Made by a program: the position numbers and the translations under genes. Positions 54,598-63,825 of a stretch of DNA of 64,000 nucleotides are shown piece by piece. Each line of letters starts with the position of its first letter. Positions within the stretch are counted from its first letter, which is position 1. This DNA comes from Phycisphaeraceae bacterium. Lineage in GTDB: Bacteria; Planctomycetota; Phycisphaerae; Phycisphaerales; Phycisphaeraceae. The notes under the pieces are model-generated. The model was not told where the DNA came from. It saw only the letters and a list, made by a program, of their open reading frames with translations, and ran no database searches. The DNA lies in assembly GCA_020851465.1 (NCBI GenBank), contig JADZCR010000005.1:186001-250000 (forward strand). The letters are read 5' to 3'.

Positions 54598-57135
54598 TCA
54601 GAACGGCACCGCCAGATCGAAGCTGAAGTACTGAATATCGTCTTCCTTCTCTTTTATGAGCGGATACGCTACGTCCAGCGCGAAAGGTGCCTGGCCAAGG
54701 AACGGGATTTTGATTCGAATACCGGTACCGATGGATACGCGGTATTTACTGAAGTTGAAGTCGGTATCCACAGTGCCGGTATCAGTAAAGAATACTGCAC
54801 GGATGACGTCTTCGTAAACAGGAAAGTTGTATTCAAAGCTCTGGATGAAAAGGAACTCGCCGCCGATGGGATCATCACCCAGGGTCAGCGTATCGTTGCG
54901 GATACCTCTAGGGCTGACGCCGCGGAAATCGAAGCCTCGAAGGCTGCGATGGCCGCCGGCATAGAATCGCTCAAACACCGGCACCTCGTCGGCGTCTTCA
55001 AGAATGTATCCGATTTCAGTACGCGAGCTAAAGACAGTGCGGCGACCAAAAAAGTCTTCATCCACCGTCCAGAACTTACGAAATTCCGTCGTAATTCCCG
55101 TAAAGTCGAAGTCACCACCCAATGCGCCAGTTCGGCTGATACCCGCTTCCCATTTACTTCCGCGTGTGGGGAATATCGCGTTGTCGGTGGTGTTACGGGC
55201 AACGTAGAAACCCAGTGAGGTAATGAGGTTTTTGCCCTCGACAGCAAAAACATCAACCGGCGCGTCGGTTTCAATATTTTCGATGTTTACATGCTCCCCG
55301 CGTGCTCGAATGGAAGCGGACCACACGTCACCAAACCGCTGGCCTAGTCCGACAGCCCCGCCAAACCGCTCCTCATCGTACTGAGATCGACTGCGAGTGA
55401 AAAAGAAAAGGCTCGTATCAAGGAACAGACTCGAATCAAGCAGGTAGGGTTCACGGAAGTTGACTGAATACCGGCTGGTTTCATTACCCGGCTGGAGGGA
55501 GATTCCAAAGTATTGACCAGCACCGCGAAATGCTTTGCCGGAGAAAAACTCGCCCGGTGAATCAGGGAAGTCTGCAATATCAAAATTCCTCTGCACGAGG
55601 TCAATCGCTCCCAGCACGCCTGAGTCGGAGCTGATCCCCGCACCGAAGCTGAGGCTGCCCGTATTCTTTTCCTCGACAGTCACCAATACATCACGTTCCG
55701 GCGAACCGACGGGTTGACCGATGCGATTGATCATTGCTTCATCGGTCAGGATCTTCGAGGTTTCTTCGGGCGAAGTCGTGGCTTTGGGTGTTCGGACTGG
55801 TTGGCCGAGAACCGTTACTGTTCCCTTGGAGAAAAGCGAAGACTCGGTGAGGCGTTGCTCGGTAATTTTGATACCGGTTCCGTCAAACCGTCTGCCGGGC
55901 TTCATTCCACGCACCTGACGCAGGATTACTTTGTCCTTGGTCAGATCGTTGCCGCTGACGGACATCTTGCCCACGGTGTAAGGGACGCCTTCATCAAGGT
56001 TGACGATGACATCCACCTTGGGTTCGGTTTCGTGGAAGAGTCGTTTGACTTCGACGCGGGCCTCAATGAAGCCCAGTTTCCCGTAAAGCTCGCCGAGGCT
56101 TTCTTCGGTTTTGGTTAACAGATCCGCGGAAAAGATGTCGCCCTGCTTGAGAGCCATCGTTTCAAGGATCTGCTCAGAGGTGAAGATATTGTTGCCAGCA
56201 ACCTTGATGGAAGAGACCGTGTATCGCTGCCCTTCCTGAACGAAAAAGACAACCACCGCGCTGCGCTGGTCCGGGGCGAGGTCGATTCGTCTGCCGACCT
56301 GGGCGTCCAGGTAACCACGTTCGTGATAAAAGTCACGAACCCTGGCCGCGTCCGAATCGAGCTGCTCACGGCTCAGTTCACCTTTGCGAAAGATGAACAC
56401 GTAGGTATTCGACTTGATCTTGCTTTGGAGTTGGCCGTCACTGAAGGCCGTGTTGTTCTCAAATCGAATGCCACGGATTTTGGGTTTGGGACCCTCACGG
56501 ATGCGGTAGAGGAGAATCCCCGACTCGTTTAGTGCTTCCTGATCGACCGTGACATCGGTGACAAAGTAGCCGGATTTTTCGTAAGCTCGTCTGATTTCCG
56601 TAGCACCACGATCAATGAGAAACGGGTCGATGGGATCGCCTGCTCGGAGTAGCACCAGCGCCAGCAGTTCTCCGTCTTTTTTCTTTTTATTGCCGACAAC
56701 TTGTACGTCGCTCAGCAGAGCTTGCTCACCCAGGACATAGGTCAGGATCACGGTGCCATCAGGCTGCGCCTCGACACGGGCCTGGACGCTGTTGAATCGT
56801 CCAAGGCTGGTAATGCGGATGATGTCCTCGTTAACCACATCGGGGTCATAGGGATCGCCTTTGGCGACGCGGATCTGATTGCGTACCAGCGTTTCAGGAA
56901 CCTGTTTGAGGCCTTCGATGCGGATGTCGTCCACCGGTCGGTCGCGGACATCAACGCCTTGTGCCATCACGCTTGGCGCAAATGTCACCAGTACCATCAC
57001 CCATAAGGTGAACAGGACATAACCAGTGATCGAGCGGCGGTAGGCCGGCACAGCCGGATGGCTCGAAAGCAAAGAGGGCATGTCAATCAACCGCCGGCTC
57101 CGGTAGGGCTTGAAGTCGGGGAGTTTAACCGTCAT
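54598..57135 (-). CDS. bamA: Outer-membrane protein assembly factor BamA
   Basis: BamA inserts beta-barrels into the outer membrane. A signal/anchor segment (residues about 36-60, GYVLFTLWVMVLVTFAPSVM) is followed by five POTRA domains (about 65-430), starting with VDDIRIEGLKQVPETLVRNQI and showing repeated VxGN motifs (VVGNKKKKD, VAGNNIFTS, VSGNDLTKD). The C-terminal Omp85 barrel (about 490-845) includes the FYAGGHRSLRGFDFRGVSPR loop (conserved RGF) and ends in Phe (FDLAVPF), the usual C-terminal barrel signal. ATG 57133-57135 or ATG 57079-57081 (MPSLLSS) could be the start. It heads the lpx cluster. Confidence 0.95.
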   Translation of the reverse strand: MTVKLPDFKPYRSRRLIDMPSLLSSHPAVPAYRRSITGYVLFTLWVMVLVTFAPSVMAQGVDVRDRPVDDIRIEGLKQVPETLVRNQIRVAKGDPYDPDVVNEDIIRITSLGRFNSVQARVEAQPDGTVILTYVLGEQALLSDVQVVGNKKKKDGELLALVLLRAGDPIDPFLIDRGATEIRRAYEKSGYFVTDVTVDQEALNESGILLYRIREGPKPKIRGIRFENNTAFSDGQLQSKIKSNTYVFIFRKGELSREQLDSDAARVRDFYHERGYLDAQVGRRIDLAPDQRSAVVVFFVQEGQRYTVSSIKVAGNNIFTSEQILETMALKQGDIFSADLLTKTEESLGELYGKLGFIEARVEVKRLFHETEPKVDVIVNLDEGVPYTVGKMSVSGNDLTKDKVILRQVRGMKPGRRFDGTGIKITEQRLTESSLFSKGTVTVLGQPVRTPKATTSPEETSKILTDEAMINRIGQPVGSPERDVLVTVEEKNTGSLSFGAGISSDSGVLGAIDLVQRNFDIADFPDSPGEFFSGKAFRGAGQYFGISLQPGNETSRYSVNFREPYLLDSSLFLDTSLFFFTRSRSQYDEERFGGAVGLGQRFGDVWSASIRARGEHVNIENIETDAPVDVFAVEGKNLITSLGFYVARNTTDNAIFPTRGSKWEAGISRTGALGGDFDFTGITTEFRKFWTVDEDFFGRRTVFSSRTEIGYILEDADEVPVFERFYAGGHRSLRGFDFRGVSPRGIRNDTLTLGDDPIGGEFLFIQSFEYNFPVYEDVIRAVFFTDTGTVDTDFNFSKYRVSIGTGIRIKIPFLGQAPFALDVAYPLIKEKEDDIQYFSFDLAVPF

Positions 57136-57344
57136 GAACCGACGATGCCAAATGGCCTTGTCCAGAAATTATCGGGCTGTGCGGTCAATTCGTGTCACGT
57201 CCCCGAGGTACTCGTGATCTACCGCTTTGGCCGCAAATCAGTCCAGAGGCAGAGCCATCCGGTTGGGAAAATAACTACTCAGCATCATCGTGCTGCCCAT
57301 CATGGCGATGAACTCAATTCCGCACTAAACGTCCTCGATGTTGC

Positions 57345-57773
57345 TCACGGTTTTGTGCGCAGCGTAAACAGCGATCGGAAATAGTCTCGATATGCCCAGA
57401 CAAGGAAGATCTCCAGTAGGAGAACAATTAACCCCGGAACGATGCCGGCGGGGTCAAGAAAAAGATGGAAAGCGATGATGTTGACTATCACCGGTGCGAT
57501 CAGCACCAACGCAAGCGGAACAAACAGATTTATTACCAGCAAAATTCCAACCACCAATTGTGTTCCCGCAATCAAGGGGAACATATAGCGCGTCTCTATC
57601 ATCGCTTTCATGAAGTTGGCGACAGGTTCCGGAAGATTCGGCGGGGGTGGGAGAAAGTTCAGAAACCCATTGAGCCCAAAGACGATAAATCCAAGCCCCA
57701 TCAAAATCCGAGCTGCGTGTGGAAGGAAGCGAGTCCATGACTTATGCGTGGGTGCGCTGGATGCTGTGTTCAT
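57345..57773 (-). CDS. DoxX-family membrane protein
   Basis: A 142-aa protein with four predicted helices (about residues 18-45, 65-85, 88-107, 113-130). The DoxX signature is in the first helix (ARILMGLGFIVFGLNGFLNFLPPP), and MFPLIAGTQLVVGILLVI follows. Related proteins take part in quinone or thiosulphate redox chemistry in some organisms, but the function here is unknown. Confidence 0.8.
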   Translation of the reverse strand: MNTASSAPTHKSWTRFLPHAARILMGLGFIVFGLNGFLNFLPPPPNLPEPVANFMKAMIETRYMFPLIAGTQLVVGILLVINLFVPLALVLIAPVIVNIIAFHLFLDPAGIVPGLIVLLLEIFLVWAYRDYFRSLFTLRTKP

Positions 57774-57933
57774 GATGTTTCCTGTGATGTGGTATTAGCT
57801 TTCAGAAATGGTTCGGAATGACTGCATACGGATCGTCCATATGCAAACATCACCGGACAGGATACACGCGAAGGGTGGCTGGATGTGAATTCGGCCACTT
57901 ATGAAATCCGATACTGAGGGGTTGGCACCTACC

Positions 57934-59001
57934 CTACGTTAGTTGTGACTCGACGATATTCCACACTGCATCGGGTGATACCTGCGCGATCAGGGATTGA
58001 TCCTCGCGGTTACGTTGGAACGCTGCGGGGATTCCCGCTTGTTCAACACTTTCCGGCCTGACCACGCACTCCATCCGCCGATAGGGTCCGACTTGCGCGG
58101 GATCGGTAGGCCCGAAAACAGTTGCGATCGGTCGATCGAAACCGACCGCGATATGCAGAGGTGCGGAATCATTGCATACCAGCAGGCTAGTCTGGCTGAG
58201 GACCGCCATCATTTGACCGACGGTCGTTGGCGGTAGAAATAGCGGCCCCTTTTCCCCGCCAAACGTATCAAGCAGAGGTTGCACTAACTGCCGTTCTCGC
58301 GGCGAAGCCAGGACCAAACCACGATCGCCGGCACGTCCTGACTTGAGCAGGCGTCTGGTTATCTCGATATAGCGTTCGATCGGCCAGCATTTGCTGTGCC
58401 ACCTTGCAGTGGGGGCAATCGTGAAGTAACGGCCGGTGATGTTGTGTTGCTCGCGCAGGTTTTCGAGCCATTCTTCGTCACCTGAACCGAGATACAGTCG
58501 CATGTCCGGGGTGGAAACATCGATACCCTCCGCCGCCAGCAGCGCGAGCATACGATCCACCGCATGGAGCTTGGGATCCACTTGATGCCGACGGTTGTAG
58601 CCGAGCCAGCCGAGTTCTCGAGCGTTGGCGTACCCGATGCGCTGAGACGCGAAGGTAAACATGGTGAACAAGCCGGAGCGGAACAACCCTTGCAGGTCGA
58701 TCGCCACGTCATAGTGTTTGTGCGCCAGCCCGATCGACCATTTCATAGCCTCGGTTGCGATGCGAGGATTCTTCCGGGTTTCTCGAAAACGGTCGCGTGG
58801 GAACGCAACGGTATCCGTAAGTGCAGGATGATGACGCACTGCGTCGAGTAAAGAATCCTGGATGAGCCAGTCGATGGAAGCGGAAGGCAGTGCCTTGCGC
58901 AATGCGGCGAGCGCGGGGACGGTTCGGCTCACATCACCCAGAGCAGAAGGGCGGATGAGCAAGACACGGCTGGCCTTAAGCAGGCTGTCGGTCGCGTGCA
59001 T
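57934..59001 (-). CDS. Glycosyltransferase family 9 (ADP-heptose:LPS heptosyltransferase-like)
   Basis: A 355-aa GT-B enzyme. The N-terminus is RVLLIRPSALGDVSRTVPALAALRK, the family hallmark (R-x-S-x-x-G-D). The C-terminal nucleotide-sugar motif is SLLVCNDSAPLHIAVGFDRPIATVFGPTDPAQVGP. Such enzymes attach heptose or related sugars to the lipid A core. It fits with the lpx genes 1.5 kb upstream. ATG 58999-59001 begins MHATDSLLKASRVLL. Confidence 0.9.
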   Translation of the reverse strand: MHATDSLLKASRVLLIRPSALGDVSRTVPALAALRKALPSASIDWLIQDSLLDAVRHHPALTDTVAFPRDRFRETRKNPRIATEAMKWSIGLAHKHYDVAIDLQGLFRSGLFTMFTFASQRIGYANARELGWLGYNRRHQVDPKLHAVDRMLALLAAEGIDVSTPDMRLYLGSGDEEWLENLREQHNITGRYFTIAPTARWHSKCWPIERYIEITRRLLKSGRAGDRGLVLASPRERQLVQPLLDTFGGEKGPLFLPPTTVGQMMAVLSQTSLLVCNDSAPLHIAVGFDRPIATVFGPTDPAQVGPYRRMECVVRPESVEQAGIPAAFQRNREDQSLIAQVSPDAVWNIVESQLT

Positions 59002-59067
59002 GCGGTGAGTAATATAGACGAATCAAGGAAGAATCCCCCGCAGGTTAAAGCGGAGCCTCCTGACGTC

Positions 59068-59568
59068 ATGCCGAGAGACCGGAAAAAAATCATACGGTTC
59101 ACCGTACAACTCATCACGATTGTGCTGATGGGAGCAGCACTATTCGCATGCGGCAAGGGTGGCAACGAATCGTTGGATCAGTTTCAGTCCCGTTGGTATG
59201 CGGCGATAAATGAAAACCGCATCGCTGACCTCTACGACATGCTCGACTCTGCGACACAGCGACAGATCAGGCAGGACCTCGAAGCCATGCGAGGTGCTAC
59301 CGAGGAACAGCAACGTATCGTTATCAATCAGCTCGGCGGTGCGAAGATCGGAAAGCTCACCGAGATATCGCCTAAGGAATATTTTGCGAGGCTGTGGGAA
59401 TTAGCGTTTCACGGCAAAAAGCCGACTATGAAAATCGAAGCCCAGAGCACCGACGCTGCTTATATGGTTCTGGGGCTCGATGGCAAACGCGAGCGAATTC
59501 GCTTAGTCATAGAAGGCGGCAAATGGGTATGGGTGCCCCCGAAGATCATGACGCTCTCTGAGGGGTAA
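59068..59568 (+). CDS. Small lipoprotein
   Basis: A 166-aa lipoprotein from ATG 59068 (MPRDRKKIIRFTVQLITIVL). The hydrophobic helix ends in a lipobox, GAALFAC-GKGG, with Cys as the modified residue. The mature part is helical and charged (LDQFQSRWYAAINENRIADL) and ends with a beta region around IRLVIEGGKWVWVPPK, which resembles NTF2-like or DUF4878-type folds (tentative). The frame continues upstream to 58996, but that part is not protein-like. No family is assigned. It is divergent from GT9. Confidence 0.7.
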   Translation: MPRDRKKIIRFTVQLITIVLMGAALFACGKGGNESLDQFQSRWYAAINENRIADLYDMLDSATQRQIRQDLEAMRGATEEQQRIVINQLGGAKIGKLTEISPKEYFARLWELAFHGKKPTMKIEAQSTDAAYMVLGLDGKRERIRLVIEGGKWVWVPPKIMTLSEG

Positions 59569-59657
59569 TCGCCGAGGTGCTGTCAAGAGATCTCGCATCC
59601 ATGTTCGACTTTTTGTGATGCGGTCGCAGACTCGCCGACAAGAGGTGCGACTCTATT

Positions 59658-61076
59658 TCATCCTCTGTCATCTTGGCCGTGTGGAGGTTCGAGCATCGTT
59701 GGTGGATGAACTCGTTTCTTCTTTCCAGCGGGGCGGGGTTCCTGACCCAGAGTTTTTTTTCGTCGCAGGATGTGGTGGTAATGCTGTGCAAATCGATGGG
59801 ACTCGTCACGGATCGCCTGACAGATCCGCAAACCGAGATGCGTTCGACTCAGGCGAATTGGTTCACTTCGTGCCTGCGTGTAGATGATTTCTTCCTTCTT
59901 GGCCAGTGAGATGACCATCGGCGGTTTTACGTTGAGCTGATCGAACGCTTCGAGGGCCGCGTGGAGTTGCCCCAGTCCGCCGTCAATGATGATGAGGTCC
60001 GGGTAAAGCTCGCCGCCTTCGCCGGCTTCACGGTAGCGTCGGCTTACGACTTCGCGGATGGCCATGTAATCATCATTTCCGCCTGGAACACTCTGGATGC
60101 GGTATCGGCGGTACTCGTTTTTGAACGGCCTGCCGTCGATAAACGTCACCTTTGATCCCACCGTCTCACCTCCTTGAAGATGAGCGATGTCGATGCACTC
60201 AATCAGGCGGATCGGTTCAGTCATTCCCAGTGCTTTGCGCAGAGATTCCAACCCCTTGCGCGGTTCGATTCGGAATGCTTCAGCTTCAGGCTGCCACCGA
60301 TCTTTCTGTGATCCGCGGTGATCGAGTTTTTCCAGAGCCTTGAGTTGATCGCGCAAGACCGCAGCACGTTCGAAATCCAGGGCTTTTGCGGCAGACTCCA
60401 TCTCGTCCTGCATTTCCCTTTGCATGACCGATCGTTTTGATTCGAGAAACCGCACAAAGCGTGCGATATCACGAGCGTACTCCGATTGGCTGATTCGTGC
60501 CCCGCAGGGAGCGGTGCATTGCTTGATCGGATATAGCAGGCAGGGGCGAAAAAAGCGTCGCTTGTCGTCATCTGCGCGGATTTCCAGATGGCAGGTGCGA
60601 AATTTGAAAACGCGCTGAAGCAGCGCGATCGACTCTTTCAGCGCGTACACGCTTGTGAACGGCCCAAGTACCTTGGCACCCTTGAACTCCGGCGCATTCG
60701 GTTGGCGCGAGATAAAAACTCCGGGGAAGTCATCCTTGATCGTGATGATCAGGTACGGATAGGTTTTGTCATCCACGAGTTGTGCGTTGAAACGCGGGTG
60801 GATGTCTTTGATGAGCCGATTCTCCATGAGGAGGGCTTCCCACTCACCTTCGCATTCGATGTGATCGAAGTCATGGACAAAGTCGAGCAGACTTTGTTTT
60901 TTTCCACCCAGCTCAGCGGAAGGCACGAAATAGCTCGATACACGATCGGGAAGACAGCCAGCCTTACCAACGTAAACGACCCTACCGCGGTCGTCCTTCA
61001 TCAGGTAAACACCAGGGACTTTGGGAAGTTTCCGAGCCTTGTCGAGGAGAGATTTGAGCCGTTCGCCGCGCTCCAT
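59658..61076 (-). CDS. uvrC: UvrC-like excinuclease lacking the C-terminal HhH domain
   Basis: UvrC makes both incisions in nucleotide excision repair. The N-terminal GIY-YIG nuclease (PGVYLMKDDRGRVVYVGKAG), the cysteine region (CLLYPIKQCTAPCG), the UVR/UvrB-binding helix (MQDEMESAAKALDFERAAVLRDQL) and the RNase H-like domain (ECIDIAHLQGGETVGSKVTF, IIIDGGLGQLHA, RDESHRFA with Asp-Asp-His) are all present. After residue 440 there is only a basic tail; the tandem helix-hairpin-helix domain is missing, giving 472 aa instead of about 600. No other frame downstream encodes it. The length and intact catalytic residues argue for a functional short form. Confidence 0.9.
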   Translation of the reverse strand: MERGERLKSLLDKARKLPKVPGVYLMKDDRGRVVYVGKAGCLPDRVSSYFVPSAELGGKKQSLLDFVHDFDHIECEGEWEALLMENRLIKDIHPRFNAQLVDDKTYPYLIITIKDDFPGVFISRQPNAPEFKGAKVLGPFTSVYALKESIALLQRVFKFRTCHLEIRADDDKRRFFRPCLLYPIKQCTAPCGARISQSEYARDIARFVRFLESKRSVMQREMQDEMESAAKALDFERAAVLRDQLKALEKLDHRGSQKDRWQPEAEAFRIEPRKGLESLRKALGMTEPIRLIECIDIAHLQGGETVGSKVTFIDGRPFKNEYRRYRIQSVPGGNDDYMAIREVVSRRYREAGEGGELYPDLIIIDGGLGQLHAALEAFDQLNVKPPMVISLAKKEEIIYTQARSEPIRLSRTHLGLRICQAIRDESHRFAQHYHHILRRKKTLGQEPRPAGKKKRVHPPTMLEPPHGQDDRG

Positions 61077-61211
61077 GCGGGTGGATTATAGCGCGTGGCA
61101 TTTGATGAGATCGAAGGACACTACTACGGATCCGATTGTTGGGAATTAAATAATCCGATTGTGGGTGTTTCCTGCGGTATCATGCTCAACCTCTAACAGG
61201 GAGTTTTCTAT

Positions 61212-62879
61212 ATGTCCGCATATCACCTACCCCCCTCACCTCAGACCAACAAGCTTGGCAAGAAGCGGGTTCAACTCATCGCTAACGGAGATCTACGCCT
61301 CTCCGCCAATCAGAAATGCTGGCCGGCTCAGAAAGCAATGGAGGAGGCTCTGACTCAAGCCGTCGAAGCATCGGGTTACTTCCTCGTGCGGGCGCATCCC
61401 TACAAAGAGGACCAGAAGCATGGCTTCATTGGTTCACAAAAAGAAGGCATGGAAGTTTTCCGCTCCATTGATCCTCATGCGCCTCTCATCGTGGCTGAGG
61501 CTGTGTGGCAATATTCGCACCACGTCCTGCATGGGCTGACGACGCATAAAGGGCCGATCCTTACTGTCGCTAACTGGTCAGGTACTTGGCCGGGACTTGT
61601 CGGCATGCTGAACCTCAATGGTTCACTCACAAAAGCGGGTGTGAAATACTCCACACTCTGGAGTGAAGACTTCAGCGAGATCAGCTTTCGCGACAAGCTG
61701 CTTCACTGGTTGCGCAACGGCAAGGTCAAGCATGACACCAGCCATGTGACCTCGTTCAAGCATGTGAAGGTCGGCAGTTCAGAGCGACGTCTTGCTGAGG
61801 CATTGGCGGTACAACTCCGCCGTGACAAGGCCATCATGGGTGTTTTCGACGAAGGCTGCATGGGGATGTTCAACGCGATCATTCCCGACGAGTTGCTGCA
61901 TTTAACCGGCGTGTTCAAAGAACGTCTTTCGCAAAGCGCACTCTATGCCGAAACGCTTCAAGTCTCGGATGACCAGGCCAGAGGGGTACGGCAATGGATG
62001 GAACAACGCGGGATGAAGTTCATCACAGGGCCGAATGAAAACAACGATTTAACCGACGCGCAGATTCTCCAGCAGTGCAAAATGTATGTGGCCGCTCTGC
62101 GCATCGCGGACGACTTTGGTTGCCACACGATTGGTATTCAATATCAGCAGGGGCTTAAGGATCTGTTACCTGCAAGTGATCTGGTCGAAGGGACACTCAA
62201 CAATTCAGAGCGGCCGCCTGTTCGCAGTCGCGACGGCCGACGTGTGCTTTATGAAAATGAACCGCTGCCTCATTTCAACGAAGTGGATGAGTGTGCAGGG
62301 CTTGATGGTCTGCTGACCTATCGTGTCCACAAAGCCATGAACCAACCCGTCGAAAACACCCTGCATGATCTCCGGTGGGGCGACTGGGACCAGAGCAAGA
62401 CGGTGAGCGATTACGTCTGGGTGTTTCTGATCTCCGGCAGCGCACCTCCCGCCCATTTCGAAGGAGGCTGGAAGGGTGCCAGCAGCGAGCGGCAGCCGAA
62501 TATGTATTTCAGACTCGGAGGCGGCACACTCAAGGGAATCTCAAAGCCCGGCGAGATTGTCTGGAGCCGAGTGTATGTCGAGAAGGGCGAGTTGCGGATG
62601 GACCTGGGACGCGCCGGGGTAGTGAGCCTTCCCGCGGAGGAGACGCAGCGCCGCTGGGACGCGACGACTCCGCAGTGGCCGATCATGCATGCGGTGACTT
62701 ATGGCGTAACCCGCGATCAGATGATGGCACGGCACAAGAGCAACCACATTCAGGTGGCATACGCGAACTCTGCAGAGGATGCCGATAAAGCTCTGCTCGC
62801 TAAAGCAGCTCTGGCCAATGCGCTGGGCCTGAAGGTGGCGTTGTGCGGAACGAAGAAGAACGGTAAAGGATGGGAATAG
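61212..62879 (+). CDS. L-fucose/arabinose isomerase-like protein
   Basis: A 555-aa protein with the fold of L-fucose isomerase-type enzymes. Domain 1 includes [20 protein letters not shown] and [19 protein letters not shown]; domain 2 includes [12 protein letters not shown]; the C-terminal domain includes [13 protein letters not shown] and, near its end, [20 protein letters not shown], where the family has a metal-binding His. Acidic residues around [16 protein letters not shown] and [16 protein letters not shown] may bind metal. The exact sugar is unknown. GGGAG precedes ATG 61212. It fits the sugar-metabolism theme of the window. Confidence 0.82.
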   Translation: MSAYHLPPSPQTNKLGKKRVQLIANGDLRLSANQKCWPAQKAMEEALTQAVEASGYFLVRAHPYKEDQKHGFIGSQKEGMEVFRSIDPHAPLIVAEAVWQYSHHVLHGLTTHKGPILTVANWSGTWPGLVGMLNLNGSLTKAGVKYSTLWSEDFSEISFRDKLLHWLRNGKVKHDTSHVTSFKHVKVGSSERRLAEALAVQLRRDKAIMGVFDEGCMGMFNAIIPDELLHLTGVFKERLSQSALYAETLQVSDDQARGVRQWMEQRGMKFITGPNENNDLTDAQILQQCKMYVAALRIADDFGCHTIGIQYQQGLKDLLPASDLVEGTLNNSERPPVRSRDGRRVLYENEPLPHFNEVDECAGLDGLLTYRVHKAMNQPVENTLHDLRWGDWDQSKTVSDYVWVFLISGSAPPAHFEGGWKGASSERQPNMYFRLGGGTLKGISKPGEIVWSRVYVEKGELRMDLGRAGVVSLPAEETQRRWDATTPQWPIMHAVTYGVTRDQMMARHKSNHIQVAYANSAEDADKALLAKAALANALGLKVALCGTKKNGKGWE

Positions 62880-62888
62880 GCGAACCTG

Positions 62889-63071
62889 CTATTCCTTGCC
62901 GCCGTGTTCCTTCAAAAACTTAGCGATCTCTTTCTGGCTGAATTGCAGTGCAACACCCAGCGGGGTTTTGCCGTAGATATTCCGCTCGTTCACATCACGG
63001 CCGGCATTGATGTGGGCCTTGACTTGGTCCATATTTCCTGTCTTTGCGGCTTTGTGAATGGACATCTGCAT
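62889..63071 (-). CDS. Mini ankyrin-repeat protein
   Basis: A 60-aa protein from ATG 63069-63071 (MQMSIHKAAKTGNMDQVKAH) preceded by GGGGGAG. It contains about one and a half ankyrin repeats: SIHKAAKTGNMDQVKAHIN with AGRDVNERNIYGKTPLGVAL. The frame could extend to 63131, but the upstream residues are not protein-like. Very short ankyrin proteins occur in planctomycetes and elsewhere; partner and function are unknown. Confidence 0.7.
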   Translation of the reverse strand: MQMSIHKAAKTGNMDQVKAHINAGRDVNERNIYGKTPLGVALQFSQKEIAKFLKEHGGKE

Positions 63072-63434
63072 AGTTTGCTCCCCCGAAGGTTGCGCCTTGG
63101 GTTTAGAAAAACGTGATTGATCCGCGAACAAGCGGACAAATATTATACCTGAATTTCACGAAAAATACACTGGCATCATTGAGACATTGAGGAGATGACT
63201 TGGCGATTCGGGGATCTTTGTTGAGCTAATTAGCCCTGAAAATCAGGGGGTTTTCGCGTCTTAATGGGGGCATGACGGAGGTGTTCCGAGTAGTTGGTTG
63301 CCACGATTTTTGGAGTTCCGTTTCTTGACACTCTCCGTGTAGAAATTTACAGTTCAACGCGACACGAGGCCCTGCCGACACTCGGAGCTCTCCCGGTCTT
63401 TTCATACCGGGGCAGACTCCCCGGAGACCGCGCG
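63072..63434. other. Divergent intergenic region before the STAS gene
   Basis: About 360 bases between the ankyrin gene (minus) and the STAS gene (plus). The plus frame is open from 63294, but its first 47 codons lack protein character, so I treat them as leader. No repeat, tRNA or terminator is seen. Confidence 0.4.
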
Positions 63435-63791
63435 ATGGCAAAAGATTCACGGCTCTCAATCATCCGAGAGCAAGAGATGATTCGCATTGGATTCCTCGAC
63501 CGAAACATCCTCGAGGAGGCGTATATTCAGCAGATCGGCGAGGAAATTGCCCAGATCATTGACCAGACCTCTAATCCGAGGATTCTTATCAGCTTCGCCA
63601 ATGTTGAACATCTTTCCTCGGCTGCGTTGGGTACGCTGATCACCGTCAATAACAAGATCCGTCAGAAGGGCGGCCAGTTGAGACTGTCCGACATCGATCC
63701 GCAGATATACGAGGTGTTTGTGATTACCAAGCTGAATAAACTTTTTCAGATCCACGACACCGCGGATAAGGCCGCCAAGAGTTTCAAATAA
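63435..63791 (+). CDS. STAS-domain anti-sigma factor antagonist
   Basis: A 118-aa SpoIIAA/RsbV-like protein. The phosphorylation site is VEHLSSAALGTLITV (Ser-Ser), with the typical RIGFLDRNILEE beginning and KLNKLFQIHDTADKAAKSF end. In partner-switching, the unphosphorylated form releases a sigma factor by binding its RsbW kinase. ATG 63435 (MAKDSRLSI) is favoured; the frame upstream to 63294 is not protein-like. It is followed 34 bases later by an RsbW-type gene, giving a classic pair. Confidence 0.9.
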   Translation: MAKDSRLSIIREQEMIRIGFLDRNILEEAYIQQIGEEIAQIIDQTSNPRILISFANVEHLSSAALGTLITVNNKIRQKGGQLRLSDIDPQIYEVFVITKLNKLFQIHDTADKAAKSFK

Positions 63792-63825
63792 CGCCGTCGA
63801 GCGACTAGCGGGAGGCTGGCTTGAT

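Noticed and set aside
59569-59657. A lost helix-hairpin-helix part of UvrC after a frameshift
   Set aside because: The 89 bases are too short and no frame reads as HhH, so the short form is taken as real.
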